A stretch of DNA of 52,838 nucleotides from Candidatus Bathyarchaeota archaeon (GTDB taxonomy: Archaea; Thermoproteota; Bathyarchaeia; TCS64), in assembly GCA_016934355.1 (NCBI GenBank), contig JAFGTA010000188.1, forward strand, positions 1 to 52,838. Reading direction: 5' to 3'. Below the pieces are notes generated by a model, which saw only the letters and a program-made list of their open reading frames with translations, did no database searches and had not been told where the DNA came from. The translations under genes and the position numbers were made by a program. Below are positions 16,838-25,412 of the stretch, in pieces. How positions within the stretch are numbered: the first letter of the stretch is position 1; every line of letters begins with the position of its first letter.

Positions 16838-19800
16838 TTGATCTATTTCACTTATCTAGAACTCTTATATCACGCACCCAATCGAATTACCCGGTGGACG
16901 GGTCATTTGCAACGCTTACACAAGACTATAATCGTCTTAGCCTGCATCATGCTATCCGTCCTGCTTTTATCCCTGTCAATCGACTCGCTGGGCGAGGTGC
17001 CTAGCCTCTGGGAGCTTAAGGCGCCCGACCTCCCCGAGCTAAACCCGGAAATGCCTAACATGACAGCCACGCCCAACCCCGAGACCACAAAACTTGAGAA
17101 GCCGGACATAAGCCTCGGCGACGCGGAGCCCCTCTTCAGGGTCATAGGCGCGACAGGTACACAGTACCTCCGCATCATGGCTTACGACAAGTACTCGTCG
17201 GGGCTCTGGGGCTCGTCCCCCTCCGACCCTGTCTCGTACCTGGGCGAACTCATCTGGCCCGACATCTTCGTAAATTCGTCGCTGGTCAGGATGAGCTTCA
17301 GTGTCGAGCCTCTCACCGACCTCGGCGAGTATCTCCCCACCGCGCCCAACACCATAAGCCTGAACCTGACTGATCTCGTCACCTACTACGGCGACGAGAT
17401 GGTTTTCAGCTGTGAGGCTGGCGTGGACGCGTACAATCTTACCTACCTCAAGTACAGCTATAGCGACGATCTCCTAAGTGTAAGCGACGTCGCCTATCTG
17501 CCGGAGTACCTCGAGGTGCCTACTGAACTCGACGAAGGGCTACAATCCCTCGCCGAGGAGATCGCGGGCAACGCCTCGACGCCCTACGAGCAGCTACTCG
17601 TCCTTGAGGACTATCTCAAAACTCATTACGACTACAACCTGACGGGGCTGGACGCGCCGCCCGGGACTGACCCCCTCGAGTTTTTCCTGTACGAGAGCGG
17701 AGAGGGGGTGTGTACCGACTTCAACACCGCGCTCACGATGCTTGCTCGGAGCCTTAACATATCCGCGAGATTGGTGGGCGGCTACTACATAGACCCATTC
17801 GCCTTGGTGCAGGATGTCTTTCCTCTCCAGGCTCACGCGTTCACCGAGGTGCCGTTCGAGGGACTCGGATGGATAATTTTCGACGCCACGCCGGGCTCAG
17901 ACCTTTTGTCTCTGATCGAAAGTCTGGGCGGCGTCAACGTGACTGATGTGCTCCCTGACCACTCGTTCGACGGTGACACCGAGGTGCCGGTGGAGGGAGA
18001 CGTCCCCGCTGAGGGGGACGAAGTGTTCACGATTTTCGGTGCCACCGGCTCCAGTTACCTCAGGGACGGTGTCGGCGACTACTATAACGGCTCATGGTAC
18101 ATGCGCGACTCATACGCCATTCCCTATACGGGTCAGTATGTGGCGTCCGTCATAACCGGCTACAGCGGCTACGGCGAGTACCACTATTATGTAGAGCCTT
18201 CTCAAGCCATCGGCGGCTTCATCCCGTCGCCGCTCCACCCCCTCCAGCTCAATGTGGAGTGGGACATAACCTTCTACCCCGAGCATGGGCTCTTCCGGGT
18301 CGATGAGCCGCTCGCCATAGGCTACGAGGTACAGTCCGAGGTCTACACGTTCAACGCTTCCACGCTGGATGATGCCACCCCCTACAACAGCACGCTGTAC
18401 AAACAGGTACCTGAGAAGTTGAGGAACAAGATTCTCCCGTTGGCGGAGCAGGTGACACGGAACCAGGAGTCCCCATACCTGAAGGTGAAGGCGCTCGAGA
18501 ACTACCTGAAGAACCAGTACAGCTACAACCTCTCGTACACGAGGTCTCCCGTGAACGTTGACCCCGTCGAGTGGTTCCTGTTCCATGAAAGGCAAGGTGT
18601 ATGCACCAACTTCAACACCGCCCTCACCCTCCTAGCAAGAAGCCTCGGCATCCCCGCGAGGCTCGCCACAGGGTACCTTGTGAACCCCGAGAGCGAGGTC
18701 CAGACGGTGAAGGCGACGCAGGCACACGCGTACGCGGAGGTCCTCTTCGACGATCTGGGGTGGATAGTGTTCGACGCGACGCCCATGGGCGGCGCGGAGG
18801 AGCCGCCGGAGCCTCCAGGGAGGACCCCCACCAACGCAACCATCACCTATCAGGACGACTACGTTATCGTCGGCTCGTCGTTCACGGTCGCCGGCATCGT
18901 CGTGGACGACCAGGGAGAAGACGTGACCGGACTGGATGTGTTGGTCTACCTGAAGAAGGATAAATCTGAGCCGGGTGTGCTCGCCGGCAGAGGCGTCGTA
19001 ACGGACGGATTGTTCAACGTCACATGCGTGTTCCCGATGGGGCTCCCCGGCGGGGAGTACATGGTTGACGCCCACGCCCTGGGCAACGAAATATACCTAG
19101 GGTCTTGGAGCGACCCGCCGATCACTAGCTACACCGAGACAGAGTTCATCAGCGACACGCCGGAGAAGGTGGTCACAGGAAAGACGTTCAACATAACAGG
19201 GACCCTCGTCGAGAAACAGACGGCGAAGGGGCTGCCAAACACGCCGTGCACCGTGTCCACCGGGTTCGAGACGCTGAGCGCCGTGACCGACAAGAACGGG
19301 AGGATCAACGTAGAAGCCGAGTACACAGAGCCAGGCGCCTTCTCCATCGAGATGAGGTACGGAGGCGAGGACTACAGATTGGAGGCCTTGACGGTGACGT
19401 TCATCGAATCCATCCCCCTCATACTGACTCCCACTGCCGACATTAGGCTCATCAGGGGGGAGAATTCCCTCATCGGCGGAACGGTTCACGCCGACGAGAT
19501 ACCCGGTGAGCTGGAGACGATCACCTTGAGCCTCGAAAGCCAAGAGATATCAACTGTGACAAACGAGCGGGGAGAGTTCTTCATCGTGTACAGGGTTCAC
19601 GGCGACCACGAGCTCGGCTCGCTGCCCCTCCACTTCACGCTCCATAGCGGCCAGCAGCAGGTACAGGCGGAAGCCACCATTGTTGCGAGACCCCAGATCG
19701 ATTACGCTTCCAGGCAGACGGTTGAAGCCGGTAAGCAGCACCCTGTGAGGGTCATGCTGGTCGATGACCGCGGGCAGCCCATGGAGGGCAGACCTGTGAC

Positions 19801-20683
19801 GCTTCGCTACCGGTGCGGAGACATCACGGGGAACCAGACCGTCCACACGGACAACATCGGCGAAGCCGACTTCACGTTCAAGCTCACCGACCCGGAGGAG
19901 ACCACCCTCACCATGACCGTCACGTACCATGGCGAAACATACTACACAGCCGCCTCGGCATCCACATCACTAACCGTCGTCACACCCACCCAGTTCCCGA
20001 TTCTACAAGCCGCGGCGGCAGCCCTAGGGCTCGCCGGGGTAGGCGCGCTCGTCTACCTACAGAAGACGAGATCAGCAGAGGCGACGGAGGAGCAGCCCGC
20101 AAGCGTCGCCGAGGCTGAAACCCGTTCAACCAGGCTCTCAATCGCGTTGCCACAGATCAGGGCGCCCTTCCCCAACGTATGGGGAGTAAACGAGGAGCTT
20201 GAACTCCTGATACGTCTCACCTCAGTCGAGGGAGACCCCATCATGAACGCCCCGCTGAACATGGTGATCGACGGGACGCCACAGCAGGTCACCACGAGTG
20301 GAACCGGTGAAGCGTCGACAACCACGTCCATCGACTCGATCAAGGATCTCAAGGTTTCCGTGAATTATAGCCCCGAGGGACTTCACACCGAGCTCGACAT
20401 AAGGATAGTGGACTACCGGGACGAGATAATAAGCCTCTTCAACGAGAAGTTCAGCGAGGCGCAGAAGAGGTTCAAGGCAGTCAAGGACAACTACACGGCC
20501 AGGGAGCTCCTGGGCTACCTGAAGACCCAGACGCCGGAGGAGACGCATGTGCCTCTGGGGGAGATGATCTTCATCTTCGAGGAGGCCAACTACAGTCTGC
20601 ACCCCATAGCGAGAAGCAGCTACGAGGGCTTCTACCTGGCAAAAACCGCTTTCGAGGAGGAGTTGAATGGAGAAACGAGTTAA
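16838..20683 (+). CDS. Membrane-anchored protein with two transglutaminase-like domains, Ig-like repeats and a DUF4129-like tail
   Basis: Up to 1281 residues. An N-terminal hydrophobic segment (about 29-50) acts as signal or anchor. There are two copies of a transglutaminase-like domain, each with a complete Cys-His-Asp triad: C292/H333/D349 and C589/H630/D646, with identical 41- and 16-residue spacing. Several Ig/carboxypeptidase-regulatory-like beta domains follow (about 670-1040). A membrane helix is near 1050-1070. The cytoplasmic tail ends in a DUF4129-like helical region (about 1190-1270). Many N-x-S/T sequons suit an outside location. The start is uncertain: TTG at 16838 directly abuts the previous stop; TTG at 16907 is an alternative giving a more typical signal. 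It heads the MoxR/DUF58 operon. Confidence 0.82.
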   Translation: MIYFTYLELLYHAPNRITRWTGHLQRLHKTIIVLACIMLSVLLLSLSIDSLGEVPSLWELKAPDLPELNPEMPNMTATPNPETTKLEKPDISLGDAEPLFRVIGATGTQYLRIMAYDKYSSGLWGSSPSDPVSYLGELIWPDIFVNSSLVRMSFSVEPLTDLGEYLPTAPNTISLNLTDLVTYYGDEMVFSCEAGVDAYNLTYLKYSYSDDLLSVSDVAYLPEYLEVPTELDEGLQSLAEEIAGNASTPYEQLLVLEDYLKTHYDYNLTGLDAPPGTDPLEFFLYESGEGVCTDFNTALTMLARSLNISARLVGGYYIDPFALVQDVFPLQAHAFTEVPFEGLGWIIFDATPGSDLLSLIESLGGVNVTDVLPDHSFDGDTEVPVEGDVPAEGDEVFTIFGATGSSYLRDGVGDYYNGSWYMRDSYAIPYTGQYVASVITGYSGYGEYHYYVEPSQAIGGFIPSPLHPLQLNVEWDITFYPEHGLFRVDEPLAIGYEVQSEVYTFNASTLDDATPYNSTLYKQVPEKLRNKILPLAEQVTRNQESPYLKVKALENYLKNQYSYNLSYTRSPVNVDPVEWFLFHERQGVCTNFNTALTLLARSLGIPARLATGYLVNPESEVQTVKATQAHAYAEVLFDDLGWIVFDATPMGGAEEPPEPPGRTPTNATITYQDDYVIVGSSFTVAGIVVDDQGEDVTGLDVLVYLKKDKSEPGVLAGRGVVTDGLFNVTCVFPMGLPGGEYMVDAHALGNEIYLGSWSDPPITSYTETEFISDTPEKVVTGKTFNITGTLVEKQTAKGLPNTPCTVSTGFETLSAVTDKNGRINVEAEYTEPGAFSIEMRYGGEDYRLEALTVTFIESIPLILTPTADIRLIRGENSLIGGTVHADEIPGELETITLSLESQEISTVTNERGEFFIVYRVHGDHELGSLPLHFTLHSGQQQVQAEATIVARPQIDYASRQTVEAGKQHPVRVMLVDDRGQPMEGRPVTLRYRCGDITGNQTVHTDNIGEADFTFKLTDPEETTLTMTVTYHGETYYTAASASTSLTVVTPTQFPILQAAAAALGLAGVGALVYLQKTRSAEATEEQPASVAEAETRSTRLSIALPQIRAPFPNVWGVNEELELLIRLTSVEGDPIMNAPLNMVIDGTPQQVTTSGTGEASTTTSIDSIKDLKVSVNYSPEGLHTELDIRIVDYRDEIISLFNEKFSEAQKRFKAVKDNYTARELLGYLKTQTPEETHVPLGEMIFIFEEANYSLHPIARSSYEGFYLAKTAFEEELNGETS

Positions 20684-21911
20684 AGAGATTATACTGCCGT
20701 CAGCGGTCTACGTCGCACTGCTGACGATCATCCTATGGTTCCTGGTGCTACAGGAGACGACTATACCCTTCAACTTCTTGGGCTACTCCCTTGAGCTGAG
20801 CCTCTCGTTCTTAGGTCCCCCACTGATAGCCCTACTGAGCATGAGGTACTTGTCACTCGTAGTCGAAAAACTGCTGACGGGCGATGCGACGCAGCCCCTC
20901 TCGGAGGGCCTAGACACCATAGCGGTAACCTCGTTCCTCTACTTCGCCGCCGACTGGAGCCTCGTCCCAGGCTGGGTGAAACCGATAACGGCTTTCCTGT
21001 TCTACTCTTCTATACTCTCGACGCTGCACAAAACCATCAGCGTGTTCATCAGGGACATCAACTACATCTTCGAGCCGCTGCTCACCAGCCTATACATACT
21101 CTTCATCGGCTTCATCGGCAGCCACACCTGGCTGTCGGTCTACCCACACCTCGAAGGACTGGCTCTGAGCTCGCCTTACTCCGACCTCCTCTCCCCCTAC
21201 TTCGAGGCAGGCTTGGCGAGGCCTGTGAACAACGTCATCGTGGCAAGCACCGCCATAACAGCGGTGCTCTCTCTAACGGGCATAGTAAAGAACCACCCCA
21301 ACCCGTACCTCAGGTACGTCGGCACCAACGTCGGGAGCCAGATGGAGAAGGTGACCCTAGTCAACTTCGTCCTAATCTACTATCTCTTCTTCGTAAGGAC
21401 CTACCTTATAGGGCTCTCCGGTCTGAACCCTCAGTACATCGTCATAGCCGAGTGGGCAGCGATATGCCTGGGCTTCTACCTCGGCTACAGGAGCATCAAG
21501 AGCTACGCCGAGGCATCCCTCGTCCAGCAGGACCTCACGGGGACGTGGAGGCGGCACCTGCAACAGGTGAACATCCACACCGACTCTCAGCTTGACCATC
21601 TTTCAGGTCTCGTCGAGCGCTTCATCGTGGAAGGGGAGAAGAACGAGTTCATCGTCCAGCTATCCCTCCTGCTCAGGAACTCCGGCGGAAACGCGTATTC
21701 GATAACATCCGCGCTGACGCCCCTCATCGAGTACAGGGACATGAATCCCCCGAAGATAGGGTTACCCTGGCAGGCAGACAACATTGCCAAGCTGAACCAC
21801 CAGCGGAGAAGAAAGATCGTTAACACAGTACTCGGCTCCATACAGTTAAAACCCCCCGGCATTCAACCAACCCCCGAGGAGGCCGAGGAAGCGTCCCAGG
21901 AGGTATACTAG
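20667..21911 (+). CDS. Polytopic membrane protein of the transglutaminase-MoxR operon
   Basis: 414 residues with seven or eight predicted membrane segments in residues 1-275 and a soluble, probably cytoplasmic helical domain of about 140 residues rich in charged groups (HLSGLVERFIVEGEKNEF). I do not recognise the family. The ATG lies 17 nt inside the previous gene, preceded by a strong GGAGGAG site, and the stop directly abuts the MoxR start. The context suggests a membrane partner of the transglutaminase/MoxR/DUF58 system. Confidence 0.75.
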   Translation: MEKRVKEIILPSAVYVALLTIILWFLVLQETTIPFNFLGYSLELSLSFLGPPLIALLSMRYLSLVVEKLLTGDATQPLSEGLDTIAVTSFLYFAADWSLVPGWVKPITAFLFYSSILSTLHKTISVFIRDINYIFEPLLTSLYILFIGFIGSHTWLSVYPHLEGLALSSPYSDLLSPYFEAGLARPVNNVIVASTAITAVLSLTGIVKNHPNPYLRYVGTNVGSQMEKVTLVNFVLIYYLFFVRTYLIGLSGLNPQYIVIAEWAAICLGFYLGYRSIKSYAEASLVQQDLTGTWRRHLQQVNIHTDSQLDHLSGLVERFIVEGEKNEFIVQLSLLLRNSGGNAYSITSALTPLIEYRDMNPPKIGLPWQADNIAKLNHQRRRKIVNTVLGSIQLKPPGIQPTPEEAEEASQEVY

Positions 21912-22886
21912 ATGCAGATCAATGAGTTAAAGACGGTATGCGACAGCATCCTCGACACGGTCCAGACCTACTTCGTAGGCGAGAGGACCCTTCTCCAGAA
22001 AGTACTCGCCGCGGCACTCGCCAACGGCCACATACTATTCGAGGACAACCCCGGCCTAGGCAAGACGCTGCTGGCGAAGGTGTTCGCCAGGGCCACCGGC
22101 TGCGACTGGAGCCGAGTACAGTTCACCCCAGACCTCATGCCCGCCGACATCGTAGGAACAAAGGTGTGGAGGATGAACACCGGGGAGTTCACTCTCGAGA
22201 AGGGCCCAGTGTTCACCCACATCCTGCTGGCGGATGAGATAAACAGGTCGCCCCCGAAGGTTCAGTCCGCCCTCTTGGAGTGCATGGAGGAGAGGCAGGT
22301 CACCATCGAGGGAGACACCCACGCCCTTGAGCGTCCTTTCTTCGTGATAGGCACCCAGAACCCCATTGAGCTTGAGGGCACCTACCCGCTGCCAGAGGCC
22401 CAGCTAGACCGCTTCCTCATAAAGCTCTCCACCGGCTACGTCGAGACCGAGGAGCTGGAGGCTGAGATACTCATGAGGCGGTCCGACTGGAAGCAGGACG
22501 ACCCTACGGAACTCATACAGAGCGTAACCACCACCGAGACGTTCAGGGATCTCCAAGACGTAGTCGAGACAGGCGTCTACGTCGACAGCCAGATCTACAT
22601 GTACCTCTCCAAGATAGTCAGGGCGACGCGACTGAGCCCCTACGTAGAGGTGGGCGCCAGCCCGAGGGGCGGGCTAAGCCTCTTCAAGGTCTCCAGAGCC
22701 AACGCAGCCATGAATGGCAGGGACTACGTGATACCCGACGACGTGAAGCAGTACGCCGTCGACGCCCTAGCCCATCGCATGATAATGAAGCTCGAATACG
22801 CCCTCGAGGACCGCATAACCCCCGAGGGGATCATAGCCGATGTCCTCGAGAAGGTGGAGGCGCCTAAAGAGATCATGCGCAGGTAG
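21912..22886 (+). CDS. MoxR-family AAA+ ATPase
   Basis: A 324-residue ATPase of the MoxR family, thought to act as a chaperone that remodels or inserts metals into partner proteins, commonly VWA or DUF58 proteins. Visible features are Walker A NPGLGKTLLAKVF (about 46-58), Walker B ILLADEINRSPPKVQ (about 108), sensor 1 FFVIGTQNPIELEGTYPLPEAQLDRF, and the lid domain with GASPRGGLSLFKVSRANA. The start ATG immediately follows the previous TAG and has AGGAGGT 7 nt upstream. The order MoxR then DUF58 is the standard arrangement. Confidence 0.94.
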   Translation: MQINELKTVCDSILDTVQTYFVGERTLLQKVLAAALANGHILFEDNPGLGKTLLAKVFARATGCDWSRVQFTPDLMPADIVGTKVWRMNTGEFTLEKGPVFTHILLADEINRSPPKVQSALLECMEERQVTIEGDTHALERPFFVIGTQNPIELEGTYPLPEAQLDRFLIKLSTGYVETEELEAEILMRRSDWKQDDPTELIQSVTTTETFRDLQDVVETGVYVDSQIYMYLSKIVRATRLSPYVEVGASPRGGLSLFKVSRANAAMNGRDYVIPDDVKQYAVDALAHRMIMKLEYALEDRITPEGIIADVLEKVEAPKEIMRR

Positions 22887-22892
22887 AGAACA

Positions 22893-24311
22893 TTGCTTAC
22901 CGGTGTCCCGCTGAAGCTCAGCCTGAGCTCCTTCGGATTCATCCTCGTAGGCATGGCCACCGGCAACATGATAATGATTTACCTTGGGCTCATCCCCCTT
23001 CTCTTCGTCGTGGCCGCTCTCTTCATCGAGGCGCCTAGGCAGTTCTCCATGGAGGCGCAGGAGGAGTCCGTGAGCGTCGAAGTGGACGACGAGCTGAGCG
23101 TCACGAGGCGAGTCCACGTAGGCGAAGGATGGGGCCTAGTCACATTAGGGGAGGAGCTGCCATCGAGCTTCGAGCTTGTGGAAGGCAACAACTTCCAGGC
23201 ATTCTGGAAGAACCGCGGTGATGCCGAGGTCGAACTCAAATATACTGTGAAGTGCACCCGCAGGGGCACATACCAACTCGACAAGGTGAACTGGGAAGCC
23301 CGTCACCCCATGTCTATGACCCCGACCATGACGGGCGTTTTCCCTCTGAAACAGGAACTCATCGTGAAGCCCCGCAGCCTCAGGATAAAACGGATACGGC
23401 AGCAGAAGATATTCACCAAGATACCTATGCCCGCCGAGTCCAGGATAAAGATCGGTGTCCCAACCTCCGACTTCAAGGAGCTCAGGGAGTACCATTTCGG
23501 AGACTCTTACAAGCAGATCAACTGGAAGGCAACCGCACGCAACTTCAAGGGGGCGAACATGCTCCCAACCGTCAACGAGTACGAGAAGGAGGGCCGGAGA
23601 CTAGTCTTCGTGTTCCTCGACACTTCCCCCTCCCTCGGGCTAGGCACCGATCTACGCAACAGCTTCGAGTACGCGGTGCAGGCGGTGCTCGGCCTCTCAG
23701 AGTTCTACATCTCGAGGCAGTGCAAGCTGGGCGTCTCTCTCTATAACAGCGGCTCAGCTGAAGCTGGTAAGCCTCGCACTTACCTAAGAGGTGAGCGGTT
23801 AATAGGTGATCAACAGGGACTCGTTGTAACGGGTGAAGAGAGCGAACCGCCCAGGCTCGGAAAAGGCGTGTTGCTGTTCCCCGAGACTGGGAAGATACAG
23901 CAGTACAGAGTCCACCAGATGATGCTCGAAACAGAGATGGGGTCCACGTCATACAGCCTCCACAACTCAGTTGGCTATGTCAAAGGCCACCTGCACGGCT
24001 CGAACCCACTCTTCACCATCGTCACCCGTGTCCATGACGGCAACTTCGGTAGCCTTGTCTCAGGGGTTCAGGAACTCACCAAGTACACGAGAAAGTCTAG
24101 GCGGCAGAGGTCCAACATTATGGTCGTTAACGTCTCGGGCTACAGCCTGACCATCAGGAAGAGAGGGGACAAGACAGCGGCGCAGCTCTTGGAGCACCAG
24201 GAAAACGCGTACCTGAACAGGCTCAGGAGCCTCGGCATCATGGCTGTGAACTGGCAGCCTACCCGTCAATCGATCACAGAGGTGCTTCTGGCGCAGGTGG
24301 GGAACAGATGA
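22893..24311 (+). CDS. DUF58 domain protein
   Basis: 472 residues. Two N-terminal hydrophobic segments (about 8-45) are followed by a beta-rich region and the DUF58 signature REYHFGDSYKQINWKATAR near residue 205. A VWA-like segment follows (LVFVFLDTSPSLGLG) with the Asp-x-Ser-x-Ser-like metal site (DTSPS). DUF58 proteins are usual clients or partners of MoxR ATPases in membrane-associated complexes. The start is TTG at 22893 with AGGT 9 nt upstream. The stop overlaps the next gene as ATGA. Confidence 0.88.
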   Translation: MLTGVPLKLSLSSFGFILVGMATGNMIMIYLGLIPLLFVVAALFIEAPRQFSMEAQEESVSVEVDDELSVTRRVHVGEGWGLVTLGEELPSSFELVEGNNFQAFWKNRGDAEVELKYTVKCTRRGTYQLDKVNWEARHPMSMTPTMTGVFPLKQELIVKPRSLRIKRIRQQKIFTKIPMPAESRIKIGVPTSDFKELREYHFGDSYKQINWKATARNFKGANMLPTVNEYEKEGRRLVFVFLDTSPSLGLGTDLRNSFEYAVQAVLGLSEFYISRQCKLGVSLYNSGSAEAGKPRTYLRGERLIGDQQGLVVTGEESEPPRLGKGVLLFPETGKIQQYRVHQMMLETEMGSTSYSLHNSVGYVKGHLHGSNPLFTIVTRVHDGNFGSLVSGVQELTKYTRKSRRQRSNIMVVNVSGYSLTIRKRGDKTAAQLLEHQENAYLNRLRSLGIMAVNWQPTRQSITEVLLAQVGNR

Positions 24312-25051
24312 ACAGGGACGAGATGATCATCCGGTTCTACGAGGTTGTGATAACCATCGGGAGCAGTTACCTTGCCATCAACTCGTTCTTCGCTTCCTCC
24401 CTCTACGGCTCAATCAGTCAGCTAATCAACGGGTTGCTGGCCACGTTCAACATCCAAACAGTTTCCACAGCCCAAGTGAGCCAGATCGTTCCCATGCTGG
24501 TCAGCGCCATCGTGTTCCTCATAGTCATCTACGACTATGCCATAGGCAAACCCGAGAACATGATAGACATCTACGAGATCAACTTGGTACTCATCACACC
24601 AGAGGTCCTGAGCTTCTCTAGGCTCAACTGGCTTAACCTTATCGAGAAGCCCCAAGTACTCGAGCCCACCCGCGGACCCACTGCGGTGTTCCTAACTGGT
24701 GCCGTCATCCTCGTCGGCTACCTATCCCTGTTGTTCACGTCGCGGTTCAAGGAGACCGTTCAGGAGCTATCCGTGAGGGGAGCTGAAGACGAACGGATAC
24801 AGGGTGTCTTCACAAAACAGTCTACCATCACGATCGGCTTGGTGCTGCTCTCAGCCCTATCAAGCATCATTCTCTTCGCGGTTAACCCGATAATAAAAGC
24901 GTTTTTATCGCCTGCTCTCTCCGGGATACGGTACGGGTACCTGTACCTCGGGATCCTCGCGGTGTTCACTTTCACCGTGAGCGTGTTTTATTACTATAAC
25001 GAGCAGGGATCGATGGATGACTTACCGCATTCAGACGAATCCCTAAACTAG
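24308..25051 (+). CDS. Polytopic membrane protein, last gene of the MoxR operon
   Basis: 247 residues with about five membrane segments (near 10-30, 60-82, 122-143, 175-200, 207-228). A hydrophilic loop between segments 2 and 3 contains IDIYEINLVLITPEVLSFSRLNW. Family not recognised. It is coupled to the DUF58 gene by an ATGA overlap and ends the operon. Probably a structural or anchoring component; no catalytic motif is visible. Confidence 0.7.
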   Translation: MNRDEMIIRFYEVVITIGSSYLAINSFFASSLYGSISQLINGLLATFNIQTVSTAQVSQIVPMLVSAIVFLIVIYDYAIGKPENMIDIYEINLVLITPEVLSFSRLNWLNLIEKPQVLEPTRGPTAVFLTGAVILVGYLSLLFTSRFKETVQELSVRGAEDERIQGVFTKQSTITIGLVLLSALSSIILFAVNPIIKAFLSPALSGIRYGYLYLGILAVFTFTVSVFYYYNEQGSMDDLPHSDESLN

Positions 25052-25099
25052 TTGCCTTGACGTCCCCTCATCAGTCACCGTGACATAGATAGTCGGAAC

Positions 25100-25300
25100 T
25101 TATATTTCGAGAATATACTGTTTCTGGCGTCGTTCATCAAACATAGTCTCGTTTAAGCCGAGACGCGTTCCCTTGCCCGAGATGAACAGAAGATCAGAGG
25201 CTACGCCGTAGCAGTCGTTCACCTGGATGTCCTTTTTCACGAGCTCAACGATCTCGACGTTATCCATGTCTGCGATCACTGATCTATGATTTCTTTCCAT
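25100..25300 (-). CDS. Hypothetical 66-residue protein
   Basis: A short frame starting MERNHRSVIADMDNVEIVELV and ending RRQKQYILEI. No family is recognised. It is supported by a TATA-like box (25324-25330) 30 nt before the ATG, the same leaderless layout used by clear genes here, and by a natural-looking mix of hydrophobic and charged residues. It lies between the MoxR operon and the acidic zinc-ribbon gene. It could still be chance. Confidence 0.45.
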   Translation of the reverse strand: MERNHRSVIADMDNVEIVELVKKDIQVNDCYGVASDLLFISGKGTRLGLNETMFDERRQKQYILEI

Positions 25301-25323
25301 CAGTCCACAAGTTGGGCATATCC

Positions 25324-25330
25324 GATATAA
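25324..25330 (-). promoter_or_regulatory. TATA-like box for the 66-residue gene
   Basis: TTATATC on the minus strand, 30 nt upstream of the ATG at 25300. Confidence 0.45.
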
Positions 25331-25387
25331 GGACCGTGGAGCGTGAATCTCTACTCCGAATATCGAGTCAGGATACTATTTTAACCG

Positions 25388-25404
25388 AAAAATAGGCGAA
25401 AAAA
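25388..25404 (-). terminator. T-tract terminator of the acidic zinc-ribbon gene
   Basis: On the minus strand, T6 (25399-25404) and T5 (25388-25392) runs follow 9 nt after the stop at 25413. Oligo-T tracts are the usual archaeal termination signal. Confidence 0.5.
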
Positions 25405-25412
25405 TGGAGTAG

